A stretch of 64,000 nt of DNA from Ferruginibacter sp. (GTDB taxonomy: Bacteria > Bacteroidota > Bacteroidia > Chitinophagales > Chitinophagaceae). Shown here piece after piece: positions 54,285 through 63,500 of this stretch (positions are counted from its first letter, which is position 1; every line of letters begins with the position of its first letter). Under the pieces are notes generated by a model. It ran no database searches and was not told the origin of the DNA. It was given only the letters and a program-made list of their open reading frames with translations. Position numbers and translations under genes: made by a program. The stretch lies in assembly GCA_014379625.1 (NCBI GenBank), contig JACMLJ010000052.1:124001-188000 (forward strand), in the 5' to 3' direction.

Positions 54285-57200
54285 ATGATTGTAATGCCCA
54301 AAGAAAAAACTGACAAAAATCCGGTGAAGTCGGCCAACCTGTTTCCGGTAGTGGGGATTGGCGCATCGGCGGGTGGGCTGGATGCTTTTAAAAAATTACT
54401 GAAAGCAATCCCTGAAAATTCCGGAATGGCTTATATACTTGTGCAGCATTTAGATCCATCGCGAGAGAGCATGCTGCCCGAAATTTTACAGAAAGTCACT
54501 AAAATCACGGTGTCTGAAATTACCGATGATATTAAAGTAGCGCCCGACCATATTTATATTATTCCCAGTAACAAAATGCTGTTGGCAACCGATGGTATAT
54601 TACAGTTGAGCCCGAGGCCCGCAAAAGATAAAAAGGAACTGAATTTGCCGATTGACCTTTTCTTTACGTCGCTTGCAGAAGTACATCAAACAGAGGCAAT
54701 AGGCGTGGTTTTATCGGGTACGGCATCGGATGGTACCAGGGGGTTAAAAGCTATTAAAGACCATGGGGGTATCACTTTTGCACAAGACGAAGCATCCGCT
54801 CAGTATGATGGAATGCCGCATAGCGCCGCAATGGCAGGCGTGGTGGATTTTATTTTACCACCCCATGAGATCCCCCCAAAATTAATAGAAATTTTTGGGC
54901 GTATCAACCTCAGCGATGATGACCTGCGTAATTTCCCCATTTTAGAAGATGAAATATTTAAACAAATACTTGCCTTATTGCGCATCCGTAAAGGCACTGA
55001 TTTTACCTATTACAAACAAACCACCATCCGCAGGAGGATATTACGCCGGATGGCGCTTAACAAAAAGGATGAACCCGGCGCTTATCTTAAATTTTTAAGA
55101 GAGCATAAAACTGAGCAGGATATTTTATACCAGGACCTGCTGATCCCTGTAACCAGTTTTTTCCGCGACCATAAAAGCTTTGATAATTTATGTGAAACAG
55201 TTTTTCCTGCTATTGTAAAAAATAAAACGCCCCTGGAGCCCATTCGGGTATGGGTGGCGGGTTGCAGTACCGGGGAAGAAGCCGTGTCTATTGCTATCTG
55301 CCTCAAGGAGTATTTAAGCAGCCGCCGGGCGAATTCGCAACCAGAAGACCAAAAGCTAAACAATGATATAAGGGTACAGATATTTGCTACCGATATCAGC
55401 GAACCGGCAATAGCAAAAGCAAGAAGGGGTGTTTACTCAAAAGCCGATATAGATGGACTAAGCCGTGAGCAGCTCCAGGAGTATTTTGTAAAAATCAATG
55501 GCAGTTACCAGGTCAATAAAATCATCAGGGATATGTGTGTGTATGCAGTACATAATTTTTTAAAAGACCCCCCTTTCGCCAAAATGGACCTGGTGACCTG
55601 CCGCAACGTGCTTATTTATATGGAGCCTTACCTGCAAAAAAAGGCGCTGACTACCTTTCATTACGCTTTGAATTCCAATGGTTATTTATTGCTGGGTAAA
55701 TCAGAAACCTCAGGCAGCGTTCCAGACCTGTTCGATAACCGGGGTAAAAATGATAAATTGTTTTCACGCAAAGATATGCCTTCGAGGTACTTGCTGGTGG
55801 CCGGTCCGCGTATTGAACAAAATTTCCCCACCATTGATAATAACTTAAAAACCGAAAGCAAACTGGCCGACTTTCAAAAAACGGCGGATGATATTTTGCT
55901 CAGTAAGTTCACTCCGGCCGGGGTAGTGGTAAATGAAGCGATGGATATTGTACATTTTCGTGGCGCTTCAGGCGCTTACTTAGAGCCTTCACCCGGCAAG
56001 GCCAGCTTTAATTTATTAAAAATGATCAGGGAAGGCCTGGCTTTTGAGTTACGGAATATCCTGCACAAGGCAAAAACCGAGAAGGAGCCCGTTGTAAAGG
56101 AAAATATCCTTATTGATATCAATGGTGTGCAAAGAAACGTTACCATCGAAGCTATCCCGTTGCGGAATGTAATTGAACCCCATTACCTGGTACTTTTTCA
56201 CGATACCAAAATATCATCCGGTAATAAATTAAAAACCGCCAGCCGTAAATCTTCTAAAAGCAGCATGGATGAAAAAGACCTGCGCATACTGCAATTGGAA
56301 AAGGAACTTTCGCAAACACGCGAAGATATGCACACCATTACAGAAGACCAGGAAGCCGCCAATGAAGAACTGCAAAGCGCCAATGAAGAATTACTGAGCG
56401 GAAGCGAGGAATTACAAAGCCTCAATGAAGAAATGGAAACCAGCAAGGAAGAATTGCAAAGCACCAACGAAGAGCTGATTGTAATCAACCAGGAAATGAT
56501 CAGTCTCAACGAACAGGTTACAGAAGCCCGTAATTATGCCGAAGCGATTGTAACCACTATTAAGCAACCACTGATCATATTAGATAAGAACCTTCGGGTA
56601 AAAAGCGCTAACCAGTCTTTTTACAGGAACTTTATGGTAAGTGAAAGCGAAACCGAAGGAAGGCAGTTGTTTGAACTGGGTAACAGGCAATGGGATATTC
56701 CAGAGCTGAGAACAATGCTGGTTAATATCATTCCGGATAAGGAAAGGTTTTCTGACTATGAAGTAACGCAAAGTTTCCCCAATATCGGGCAACGTATCAT
56801 GCTGCTGAATGCACGTGAGATGAAAGAAGAGGCCGGCAACGAAAAGCTAATATTGCTGGCCATTGAAGATATCACTGAAAAAAGGGTGGCGGAAGGTAAA
56901 TTGATAGAGAGTGAAAAAAAATTCAGGAACCTGGCTGATTTTATTCCCCAGATCATCTGGACCGCCCAGCCTGACGGAAACTTAGACTACTACAACCGCC
57001 AGTGGTATAGTTTTACCGGCTTTGATGAAGGCCAGGTTGACCAGGGCTGGATACCCCTGCTACACGAAGAAGACCGGCAACGGGGCATTGCAGCCTGGTA
57101 CCAGTCGGTAAAAACCGGCGAGCCCTACCAGGTAGAATATCGCTTTAAAGATCAGCAAACCGGGGGCTTCCGTTGGTTTTTAGCGAAAGCTTCACCTATC

Positions 57201-58877
57201 GAGGACCAGGATGGCAGGATTACAAAATGGTTTGGTTCCTTCACCGATATCCATGAACAAAAAATTGCGGAAGACGAGCTGTTGAAGGCCAAGGACCTGG
57301 CAGAACTATCCGCAAAAACAGCTGGGGAGGCTGTACGCTCGAAGCAACAGTTTTTGAGTAATATGAGCCACGAGATCCGTACACCCATGAATTCAATTAT
57401 CGGGTTTACGAGGGTGCTATTGAGGACACCGATAACCGACCAGCAAAGGGAATATTTAAACGCCATTCAAATATCGGGCGATGTGCTGATCGTTCTGATC
57501 AACGATATCCTGGACCTTGCTAAAGTGGATGCCGGTAAAATGACTTTTGAAAAAATACCATTTAAACTGGCGGATACCGTGTCATCCATGCTTCATTTGT
57601 TTGAAATAAAAATGCAGGAAAAGAACATAGAACTAATAACGCAATTTGATCCCCTTATCCCTGAAGTACTGTCCGGCGATCCCCTGCGTTTACACCAGGT
57701 TATTTTAAACCTTATGAGCAACGCGGTAAAGTTTACCAATAAGGGTAAAATCACCGTGGGTGTGCGTATGCTCAGTGAAGATGAAGAAAAAGTAGAAATC
57801 GAATGCTCAATAGCCGATACAGGGATAGGCATCCCTGAGGATAAGCTGCACCTTATCTTTGACAATTTTCAGCAGGCATATACTGACAGTACCCGCATTT
57901 TTGGCGGTACGGGTTTGGGGCTTTCTATTGTAAAAAAATTAGTAGAAGCACAGGGCGGCATGATACAGGTAAAAAGTAAATTAAAATTCGGTTCGGTTTT
58001 TACTTTTACATTAAGCTTTCAAAAAACAAATGAAAAGCCGGCCTTGTTATTGGCCGGTGAATTTGTGCCTGAAACTGACATAAAAAATATCAACGTATTG
58101 GTAGTAGAGGATATGCCGTTAAACCAATTGTTAATGAAAACATTATTGGCTGATTTTGGCTTTACCTTTAAAATTGTTGATAATGGAAAAATGGCCATTG
58201 AGCAATTAATCAATCCTTCCCCAAACCCCGAAGCTAATTACGATATTATTTTGATGGACCTGCAAATGCCCGGGATGAATGGCTTTGAAGCCACCGAGTA
58301 TATCCGGAATGAACTTCACCTGGCTATACCTATTATAGCGCTTACAGCAGGCATTACACAGGAGGATGTGCAAAAATGTATTGAAGTGGGAATGAATGAT
58401 TATATCTCCAAACCTGTTGATGAAAAATTGCTGTTTACCAAAATTATTCATTTGCTTAAAACGCCTTTGGAAGCTGATGAGAATAATATTCTGGACGAAA
58501 AGAAAGCCGTAAACATTACCGGTAAGTATACAGACCTTACTTACTTGAAACAGCGCACCAAAGCAGATACCAAACTGACAAAGGAAATGATCCTCATCTA
58601 CCTGGCCCAGACACCCCCGTTAATTTCTGCAATGAAGGAAAGTATAGCTAAAAAGGATTGGCCCCTGTTAAAAGCGGCGGCACATAAAATACATCCCTCC
58701 TTTGCTATTATGGGGATGGATAAGGAATTCCAGGGTATGGCTAAAAAAATTCAGGATTATACAGGCAACCCGGAGCAGTTGGATGATATAACCGAAATGG
58801 TAGTTAAAATAGAAACGGTTTGTAAAAAAGCATACATTGAACTGGAGGAAGAATTAAGTATAATGAATACCCAATAA
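54285..58877 (+). CDS. Hybrid sensory protein: CheB-CheR-PAS-PAS-HisKA-HATPase-REC-Hpt
   Basis: 1530 residues from the ATG at 54285; a TTG at 54252 is also open. Order by residue: CheB methylesterase (about 20-210; Ser28, His55, Asp149), CheR N-domain and methyltransferase (about 215-485; VWVAGCSTGEEAVSIAI), a Glu-rich coiled coil (about 660-748; NEELQSANEELLSGSEELQS), two PAS domains (about 750-1000), histidine kinase (His1029 in SNMSHEIRTPMN, ATPase about 1125-1248), receiver (Asp1325 in LMDLQMPG) and Hpt (His1467). A complete phosphorelay lies in one soluble protein. No chemoreceptor is nearby, so methylation targets are unknown. A lone receiver follows 35 bases later. Confidence 0.93.
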   Translation: MIVMPKEKTDKNPVKSANLFPVVGIGASAGGLDAFKKLLKAIPENSGMAYILVQHLDPSRESMLPEILQKVTKITVSEITDDIKVAPDHIYIIPSNKMLLATDGILQLSPRPAKDKKELNLPIDLFFTSLAEVHQTEAIGVVLSGTASDGTRGLKAIKDHGGITFAQDEASAQYDGMPHSAAMAGVVDFILPPHEIPPKLIEIFGRINLSDDDLRNFPILEDEIFKQILALLRIRKGTDFTYYKQTTIRRRILRRMALNKKDEPGAYLKFLREHKTEQDILYQDLLIPVTSFFRDHKSFDNLCETVFPAIVKNKTPLEPIRVWVAGCSTGEEAVSIAICLKEYLSSRRANSQPEDQKLNNDIRVQIFATDISEPAIAKARRGVYSKADIDGLSREQLQEYFVKINGSYQVNKIIRDMCVYAVHNFLKDPPFAKMDLVTCRNVLIYMEPYLQKKALTTFHYALNSNGYLLLGKSETSGSVPDLFDNRGKNDKLFSRKDMPSRYLLVAGPRIEQNFPTIDNNLKTESKLADFQKTADDILLSKFTPAGVVVNEAMDIVHFRGASGAYLEPSPGKASFNLLKMIREGLAFELRNILHKAKTEKEPVVKENILIDINGVQRNVTIEAIPLRNVIEPHYLVLFHDTKISSGNKLKTASRKSSKSSMDEKDLRILQLEKELSQTREDMHTITEDQEAANEELQSANEELLSGSEELQSLNEEMETSKEELQSTNEELIVINQEMISLNEQVTEARNYAEAIVTTIKQPLIILDKNLRVKSANQSFYRNFMVSESETEGRQLFELGNRQWDIPELRTMLVNIIPDKERFSDYEVTQSFPNIGQRIMLLNAREMKEEAGNEKLILLAIEDITEKRVAEGKLIESEKKFRNLADFIPQIIWTAQPDGNLDYYNRQWYSFTGFDEGQVDQGWIPLLHEEDRQRGIAAWYQSVKTGEPYQVEYRFKDQQTGGFRWFLAKASPIEDQDGRITKWFGSFTDIHEQKIAEDELLKAKDLAELSAKTAGEAVRSKQQFLSNMSHEIRTPMNSIIGFTRVLLRTPITDQQREYLNAIQISGDVLIVLINDILDLAKVDAGKMTFEKIPFKLADTVSSMLHLFEIKMQEKNIELITQFDPLIPEVLSGDPLRLHQVILNLMSNAVKFTNKGKITVGVRMLSEDEEKVEIECSIADTGIGIPEDKLHLIFDNFQQAYTDSTRIFGGTGLGLSIVKKLVEAQGGMIQVKSKLKFGSVFTFTLSFQKTNEKPALLLAGEFVPETDIKNINVLVVEDMPLNQLLMKTLLADFGFTFKIVDNGKMAIEQLINPSPNPEANYDIILMDLQMPGMNGFEATEYIRNELHLAIPIIALTAGITQEDVQKCIEVGMNDYISKPVDEKLLFTKIIHLLKTPLEADENNILDEKKAVNITGKYTDLTYLKQRTKADTKLTKEMILIYLAQTPPLISAMKESIAKKDWPLLKAAAHKIHPSFAIMGMDKEFQGMAKKIQDYTGNPEQLDDITEMVVKIETVCKKAYIELEEELSIMNTQ

Positions 58878-58912
58878 GCGATCGTTTAAATTGTTTATAA
58901 AAATTTTAAAGC

Positions 58913-59347
58913 ATGAGTACAAATAAAAAAATATCCATCTTTCTTGTAGATGATGATGCGTTGTACCTTAAGTTATTAGAGAAGGATTTAAGTGAGAAAC
59001 CAGACTATTTGATCAGTACTTTTGCTACAGGTGAACGTTGCCTTGAGAGCCTGTCAGAAAAGCCGGATATTATTGTTTTAGATTATTTTTTGAATGGAAT
59101 TGAAAAGGATGTTTTAAACGGACTGGAAACCCTGAGTATGATAAAATCCGAGTATCCCGGGATACCTGTGATCATGCTTTCCTCGCAGGATAAAATTGAA
59201 GTCGCGGTAAATTGTATGAAGTTGCAGGCCTTTGAATACATTGTAAAAAGCGAAACAGCGCTTGCAAGATTAAACAATGCGATCCTTACCGCCCTGCACT
59301 ATAAAAAGATGGAAAAAACCCTGAGTTGGTATATGGAAAAATTATAG
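58913..59347 (+). CDS. Stand-alone response-regulator receiver
   Basis: 144 residues, receiver domain only. Acidic pocket D13-D15, phospho-acceptor D57 (VLDYFLNG) and K112 (IVKSETA) are present. No output domain; a short helical tail ends it. It starts 35 bases after the large hybrid kinase, so it is probably co-transcribed and receives phosphate from the Hpt domain, acting like CheY or Spo0F. The Asn-Gly-Ile insert after the phosphorylation loop is slightly longer than usual. Confidence 0.92.
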   Translation: MSTNKKISIFLVDDDALYLKLLEKDLSEKPDYLISTFATGERCLESLSEKPDIIVLDYFLNGIEKDVLNGLETLSMIKSEYPGIPVIMLSSQDKIEVAVNCMKLQAFEYIVKSETALARLNNAILTALHYKKMEKTLSWYMEKL

Positions 59348-59565
59348 CCTCATGAATGCCCCGGTTACCGGCCCTGTTCTTTTTGCCGGCCACAGGTAAC
59401 ATAAAAATCTCATCCCTTTAACAGTGGCAATACACGGAATGGTAACGTTAACAATAGTAAACCACCTGTGAATTATGTAAATAAATAACCTAATTGTGTA
59501 ATTTTAATCATTTTTAAAACGGTTATTTTGTACAGGTTTTTCATAGGATATTGGATAAAAAAATC

Positions 59566-59589
59566 GAAGCTGGATGTCTATCCGGCTTC
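59566..59589 (+). terminator. Hairpin with T-run, about 220 bases after the receiver gene
   Basis: GAAGCTGGA (59566-59574) pairs with TCCGGCTTC (59581-59589), one G-T pair, six-base loop, followed by TCTTTTT. It could end the kinase/receiver transcript or an unannotated RNA. An A-run precedes it, so it may act in both directions. Confidence 0.55.
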
Positions 59590-59956
59590 TCTTTTTAAAC
59601 GGGACAGCTTTTCCGGTTGTCTGCAATTGATTGCGCCAATCATACCTTTAAATTGGCATTCCCATCCCCAATCAGTAAATTATATAACACATAACTGTAA
59701 TTGTGTAAGAATTACAGGGTAATTTTTTTCAACTTTGCGTGCAGAAGCGGGACAATAGTTCTTTTAATATTTAACCCGATCCCTTCATAACCCTTTAAAA
59801 AAAACATATAACACCCCGGTCAGCATAATTAGTATAATAGCATCAATTTGAATCATCATTATCAACAAAAGAGCCACTCGCTTTAAAATCAATCATCCTT
59901 TTTTACAATACTGTTTGACCATCATCAAACGGTATTTTTTTTATTTACACCCCTTG

Positions 59957-60232
59957 TATACTTCGCACGGGGTAAATTAGATTTTTTCAGACTAAATCAT
60001 TTACTGTTTTGCCCCCGGCCCCTGAAGGGGAGGTCTTCGGACAACCAGCTTTATAACCGGATAAAAATAATGTATGCCGGGTAATTTTGGTTTAAGATGG
60101 TATAAGTTTCCATCACCGGTGATATTTTTAAATGGTTGGTCAAAACTGCGGACCAGGAAAAATTTCTATTATACTTGGCAAGGGGTAAATTAGTGGCTTG
60201 TTCAGGCTAAATCGTTTACTGTTTGCCCCTTG
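59957..60232. repeat. Pair of 50-54-nt imperfect palindromes with compensating changes
   Basis: Unit 1 (59957-60017) and unit 2 (60170-60232) share TATACTTxGCAxGGGGTAAATTAG, a short centre, and CTAAATCxTTTACTGTTT then GCCCC. The two ends of each unit pair. In unit 2 the outer arms are CAAGGGG/CCCCTTG; in unit 1 the matching bases are CGGGG/CCCCG. Both units remain foldable although the outer sequence differs. Start-to-start distance is 213 bases. Confidence 0.7.
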
Positions 60233-60298
60233 GGCAGTAGATACATATTTTGGCGGGGTTGCCAACCCTTGTTCTGGTGCGAAAATTTGGAATACACC

Positions 60299-60330
60299 CT
60301 TGTAAAAACAGAATGATAATTTTATCTTTG
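60299..60330 (+). promoter_or_regulatory. Promoter of msrB
   Basis: CTTG at 60299-60302 lies 20 bases before TATCTTTG (60323-60330), an exact match to the Bacteroidota -7 box TAnnTTTG with the expected spacing to a -33 TTG. The msrB ATG follows at 60363. This is the best complete promoter in the window. Confidence 0.55.
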
Positions 60331-60362
60331 TATTCACTTAATTTTAGGATAAAATAGTAATA

Positions 60363-60728
60363 ATGGAATACAATAAACTTACAAAAGAAGAAGAACAGGT
60401 TATTATTCACAAAGGCACGGAAAGACCGCATACCGGGGAGTACACGGATAATAAGCAGGCAGGTACCTATATATGCAGAAGGTGTAACACGCCCCTTTAC
60501 CTTTCCAAAGATAAATTTGATTCGCACTGCGGATGGCCAAGTTTTGATGATGAAATACCAGGAGCAGTAAAACATGTAACAGATGCTGACGGGCGCAGAA
60601 CTGAAATTGTTTGCGCAAACTGTGGTGGCCACCTGGGCCATGTTTTTACGGGCGAAAGATTTACAGAAAAAAATACCCGGCACTGTGTAAACTCTGTTTC
60701 AATGAAATTTATTCCCTCGGGGAGCTAA
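60363..60728 (+). CDS. msrB: Peptide-methionine (R)-S-oxide reductase
   Basis: 121 residues, a single MsrB domain. It repairs oxidised methionine (R form) in proteins. The catalytic Cys is residue 108 in [13 protein letters not shown] structural zinc site is given by C38/C41 (CRRC) and C84/C87 (CANC). [14 protein letters not shown] and GGHLGHVF are hallmark segments. The usual second resolving Cys is at C56 (SHCGWPS). No signal peptide, so it is cytoplasmic. No msrA is adjacent or fused. Confidence 0.96.
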   Translation: MEYNKLTKEEEQVIIHKGTERPHTGEYTDNKQAGTYICRRCNTPLYLSKDKFDSHCGWPSFDDEIPGAVKHVTDADGRRTEIVCANCGGHLGHVFTGERFTEKNTRHCVNSVSMKFIPSGS

Positions 60729-60856
60729 AAATAATAACCGGAATTTAGTAATCAATTATGTTTACTGTCTGATTTCGGTTGATAAGGCAGCGTACATATT
60801 AGGGGAATTATTACAAACAATCACGTCCCGGATCAGCGGCCCACTCAATCTTATTT

Positions 60857-61306
60857 ATGTATACGCAGCTTTTATGGCTTTTTATTCTTCCGCTACCCAT
60901 TGCCTGTATAGCATGGACTGTAACACATGAAGAAGTATTTAAAGAACCCCGCGAATTTTGTCAAAAGCGAAGCGAAGGATGTCATTCTTTATTGCAGCGA
61001 AAATTTTTCTATCTCTTTACCTGCGAATATTGTTTTAGCCATTATGTAACGGTCTTGATGCTTTGCCTCACCGGCTATAAATTACTGATGGATGATTGGC
61101 GCGGATATATTGTTTCGGGCTTTTCATTAGTATGGATCGCTAATATTTATATGGGTTTGTTTGCGTTAATCAGGCAGAATATAAAACTCGAAAAAATTAA
61201 AAGCAGGTTGGAAGAGGAAAAACTGGATGCTGCAACTGAAAACAGTCCGGTTAAAACGAATGGCCCCGACCCTGGCATTACCATGAAGAATACGGTGATG
61301 GATTAA
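60857..61306 (+). CDS. Small membrane protein with Cys pairs, hypothetical
   Basis: 149 residues, family not recognised. Three hydrophobic segments (about 3-20, 64-77 and 84-108) suggest an integral membrane protein. Several Cys residues cluster on the loop between the first two (REFCQKRSEGCHS, TCEYCFSHY), which might bind metal or form disulfides. The C-terminal 45 residues are charged and hydrophilic. It follows msrB by about 130 bases on the same strand. The cysteine pattern and the msrB neighbour are suggestive of redox work, but this is only an inference. Confidence 0.65.
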   Translation: MYTQLLWLFILPLPIACIAWTVTHEEVFKEPREFCQKRSEGCHSLLQRKFFYLFTCEYCFSHYVTVLMLCLTGYKLLMDDWRGYIVSGFSLVWIANIYMGLFALIRQNIKLEKIKSRLEEEKLDAATENSPVKTNGPDPGITMKNTVMD

Positions 61307-61397
61307 AGCAACCGGTAAAGAATAATCTTTTTTGCCCGGTAAAATGCCGGTTGAATTTTTTATAAAAACCAACAATCAAATAACGGGGGACCAATCC

Positions 61398-61691
61398 TCA
61401 GGGTTCGTAAAAACGAAGCTTGTTTTGAAGCAGATTGAGCTGCTCCTGTTGTTTTTTTAGTTGCTCCAATAAATAAGATACCACTTCTACCCCTTCCAGG
61501 TTGATATGCAAATCATTGTGTAACCGTACGAGTTTCTCAATATGCTCCAGGTCGCTTTCCGGTATAAAGGCTTTATCTTCCTTAGTGGTAATTTCTATTA
61601 ATCCATACTCCTGTAACCTGGTGATGAATGAAAACTCAACATTGTGATAAACGCAAAAGGTATCTGCCTGTATAAACTGTTCTGTTTGCAT
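61398..61691 (-). CDS. cbpM: Chaperone modulator CbpM
   Basis: 97 residues. It starts with MQTEQFIQADTFCVYHNVE and ends in a coiled coil (SYLLEQLKKQQEQLNLLQNKLRF), the MerR-like plan of CbpM, which binds the J-domain of CbpA and inhibits its co-chaperone action. It lies 11 bases after the CbpA-like gene, so the two are translationally linked. This pairing matches the cbpA-cbpM unit of proteobacteria, supporting the annotation of both. Confidence 0.85.
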   Translation of the reverse strand: MQTEQFIQADTFCVYHNVEFSFITRLQEYGLIEITTKEDKAFIPESDLEHIEKLVRLHNDLHINLEGVEVVSYLLEQLKKQQEQLNLLQNKLRFYEP

Positions 61692-61702
61692 ACAAAAATG
61701 TT

Positions 61703-62593
61703 TTAAGGATTGGCGGAAGAAGCCAATTCCGTGAATAAGGCTTTTTGTTTTTCACTTAAATTAGTAGGGATCTTTATATTGTAGGTGATATATAAGTCTC
61801 CAAACTCTCCTTCTTTTTTATAAACCGGGAAGCCTTTTCCTTTTAACCTTGTTCTTGTTCCGTTTTGCGTTTCGTTTTTTACTTTTAGTTTTAGTTTTCC
61901 GCCCATCGTATCCACGGTTATTTCACCCCCCAGCAACGCAGTATATAAATCAAGGTCTTCAGTAATATAAAGATCATTTCCGGAGCGTTTAAACCCGGGG
62001 TCATTTGCAATAGAAAAAGTAATATAAAGATCGCCGTTAGGGCCGCCATTTATGCCGGGGGCGCCATATCCCTTAAGCTTTATTACCTGGCCGTTTTCAA
62101 CCCCGGCCGGGATAGTGATGCGCACATTTTTACTATTGACAGATAAGGTTTGCTGATGGGTTGTATAGGCATCTTTGAGGGAAAGCCTTAGCTCGCTGTT
62201 ATAATCCTGCCCCCTGAATTTTGTCTGGCTGCGTTTGCTCCCCGACGTTCCAAACATAGATGAAAAAAAATCGGAAAAATCTTCTCCTTCAAAATTCCCT
62301 GAATATTCCTGCCCACCTGTATGCGCCTGTCTTGTGCCGCGTTGCCGGGCATTTTCAAACTGTTCCGAATGTTGCCAGTCCTTTCCATACTGATCATATT
62401 TTTTTCTTTTTTCAGGATCGCTTAATACCTCATTAGCCTCGTTCAACTGCTGAAACTTTTTATTCGCCTCTTTATCGTTTGGATTAAGATCGGGATGTAG
62501 CTTTCTTGCCAGCTTCCGGTAAGCCTTTTTTATTTCTTCGTCCGTATCGGTTTTTTTAACGCCCAATATTTCGTAATAATCAATGAAGTTCAT
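61703..62593 (-). CDS. cbpA: DnaJ-family curved-DNA-binding / co-chaperone protein (CbpA-like)
   Basis: 296 residues. The J domain (1-70; [23 protein letters not shown] at about 33-35) is followed by a short Gly/Phe-type linker and two C-terminal peptide-binding domains (about 125-290; [56 protein letters not shown]). The Cys-rich zinc domain of true DnaJ is absent, so this is the CbpA class. It works with DnaK. CbpM is encoded directly downstream. Confidence 0.9.
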   Translation of the reverse strand: MNFIDYYEILGVKKTDTDEEIKKAYRKLARKLHPDLNPNDKEANKKFQQLNEANEVLSDPEKRKKYDQYGKDWQHSEQFENARQRGTRQAHTGGQEYSGNFEGEDFSDFFSSMFGTSGSKRSQTKFRGQDYNSELRLSLKDAYTTHQQTLSVNSKNVRITIPAGVENGQVIKLKGYGAPGINGGPNGDLYITFSIANDPGFKRSGNDLYITEDLDLYTALLGGEITVDTMGGKLKLKVKNETQNGTRTRLKGKGFPVYKKEGEFGDLYITYNIKIPTNLSEKQKALFTELASSANP

Positions 62594-62876
62594 CAGGATG
62601 TTTGTTTTTGTTGTGAAATGGTATGCAATCCGGTTGTACTAAACCAATACGGAAAGATTAGCCTCATACCGCTTTAGGTACAAAATTAATTCATTTTATT
62701 TGCTTACACATTTTGTAGAATTTATTCCACATTTTATATGCGTGAAGCTTATCCATTAATGAAAATTATTCGGGTTAACAGATAATTTATCCGTTCTGGC
62801 ACTATGTAAAATAATTGGCAGGGTTTTGTTAATACACGGTATGTAATTCATTCATAAAAATTAAAAAAAAATTATC

Positions 62877-63029
62877 ATGGGAAATCTATTGTATGTAGTA
62901 GCAGTTATTTTAGTAATCATTTGGGCAATCAGCTTTTTAGGGGGCTTCTATACCGGTGGTATTATCCACGTGCTTTTAGTCATCGCTATTGTTGCATTTT
63001 TACTGAAAGTTATCAGGCGCACGGCCTGA
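62877..63029 (+). CDS. Lmo0937-like 50-residue membrane peptide
   Basis: 50 residues (ATG at 62877, TGA at 63027-63029). It has two short hydrophobic helices (VVAVILVIIWAISFLGG and IIHVLLVIAIVAFLLKVI) around a GGFYTGG turn and a basic end. This pattern matches the small Lmo0937 (DUF5670-type) membrane proteins, which often occur beside stress genes. It is too short for ordinary gene callers. It lies 40 bases upstream of the CsbD-like gene and is probably co-transcribed. Confidence 0.75.
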   Translation: MGNLLYVVAVILVIIWAISFLGGFYTGGIIHVLLVIAIVAFLLKVIRRTA

Positions 63030-63069
63030 TATTTTGAATCTTTAATTATTGACTTAAAATTTTACAATC

Positions 63070-63261
63070 ATGGAAAGTTGGAAATTAAATCTTAAAGGGA
63101 ACTGGAATGAACTGAAGGGGAAAGCAAAACAACAATATGCAGATCTTACAGATGACGACCTTTTGCTTGAAGAGGGAAAAGATGATGAACTGGTGGGCCG
63201 TTTGCAAAAGAAAATCGGTAAAACAAAAGAAGAGGTAAAAAGCTGGATAGAAAGCCTTTAA
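63070..63261 (+). CDS. CsbD-like stress protein
   Basis: 63 residues. The segment [43 protein letters not shown] is the CsbD domain, with the helix pair and the charged repeat. CsbD proteins are small, abundant and induced by general stress, especially in Gram-positive bacteria; a precise role is unknown. The domain fills the whole protein. It follows the Lmo0937-like gene in the likely same unit. Confidence 0.9.
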   Translation: MESWKLNLKGNWNELKGKAKQQYADLTDDDLLLEEGKDDELVGRLQKKIGKTKEEVKSWIESL

Positions 63262-63414
63262 TGTGTTGGGTAAATCCCGGTGCATAGTAAGACCAGGCTT
63301 TTCTATGAATGTTGAATAGTGTAGTTTACTTTAGAACAAATGTTCAATGATCAATTTTAATGCTCATCTATAAAACGCAGGCACATTATCACTGAAAATT
63401 GTTTGTTGAGTATT

Positions 63415-63463
63415 GAATGGTGAGTGGTCAATTGTTAAATATTCACCATTGACCATTTACCAT
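63415..63463. repeat. Foldable heptamer array between csbD and the AI-2E gene
   Basis: Seven consecutive 7-base units: GAATGGT, GAGTGGT, CAATTGT, TAAATAT, TCACCAT, TGACCAT, TTACCAT. The second half is the inverse of the first, so it can fold as a hairpin. The unit is the same as in the array at 37016-37064. Confidence 0.8.
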
Positions 63464-63500
63464 TGGCGCCTGAACAGTTTATTTTACATCTAACATAACT

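Larger units (their letters stand above)
59348..60362. other. One-kilobase intergenic region with structured repeats
   Basis: 1015 bases without a credible gene; short minus-strand frames near 60140-60680 look spurious. It holds a hairpin with T-run (59566-59589), two related foldable repeats (59957-60017 and 60170-60232), a GC-rich motif CCCCCGGCCCCTGAAGGGG (60012-60030) that also occurs in the form CCCCCGGCCCATGAAGGGG at 39111-39129, and the msrB promoter at its end. Such length may hide a small RNA. Confidence 0.6.

Noticed and set aside
59957..60232. Possible CRISPR array
   Set aside because: Only two units, 213 bases apart, each self-complementary; no repeat-spacer rhythm and no cas genes.
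60140..60683. Minus-strand open frames across the structured repeats and msrB
   Set aside because: One crosses the certain msrB gene and both read through palindromic repeat DNA.
61703..62593. Annotation of the J-domain gene as dnaJ
   Set aside because: The Cys-rich zinc domain is absent and CbpM is encoded next door, so CbpA fits better.
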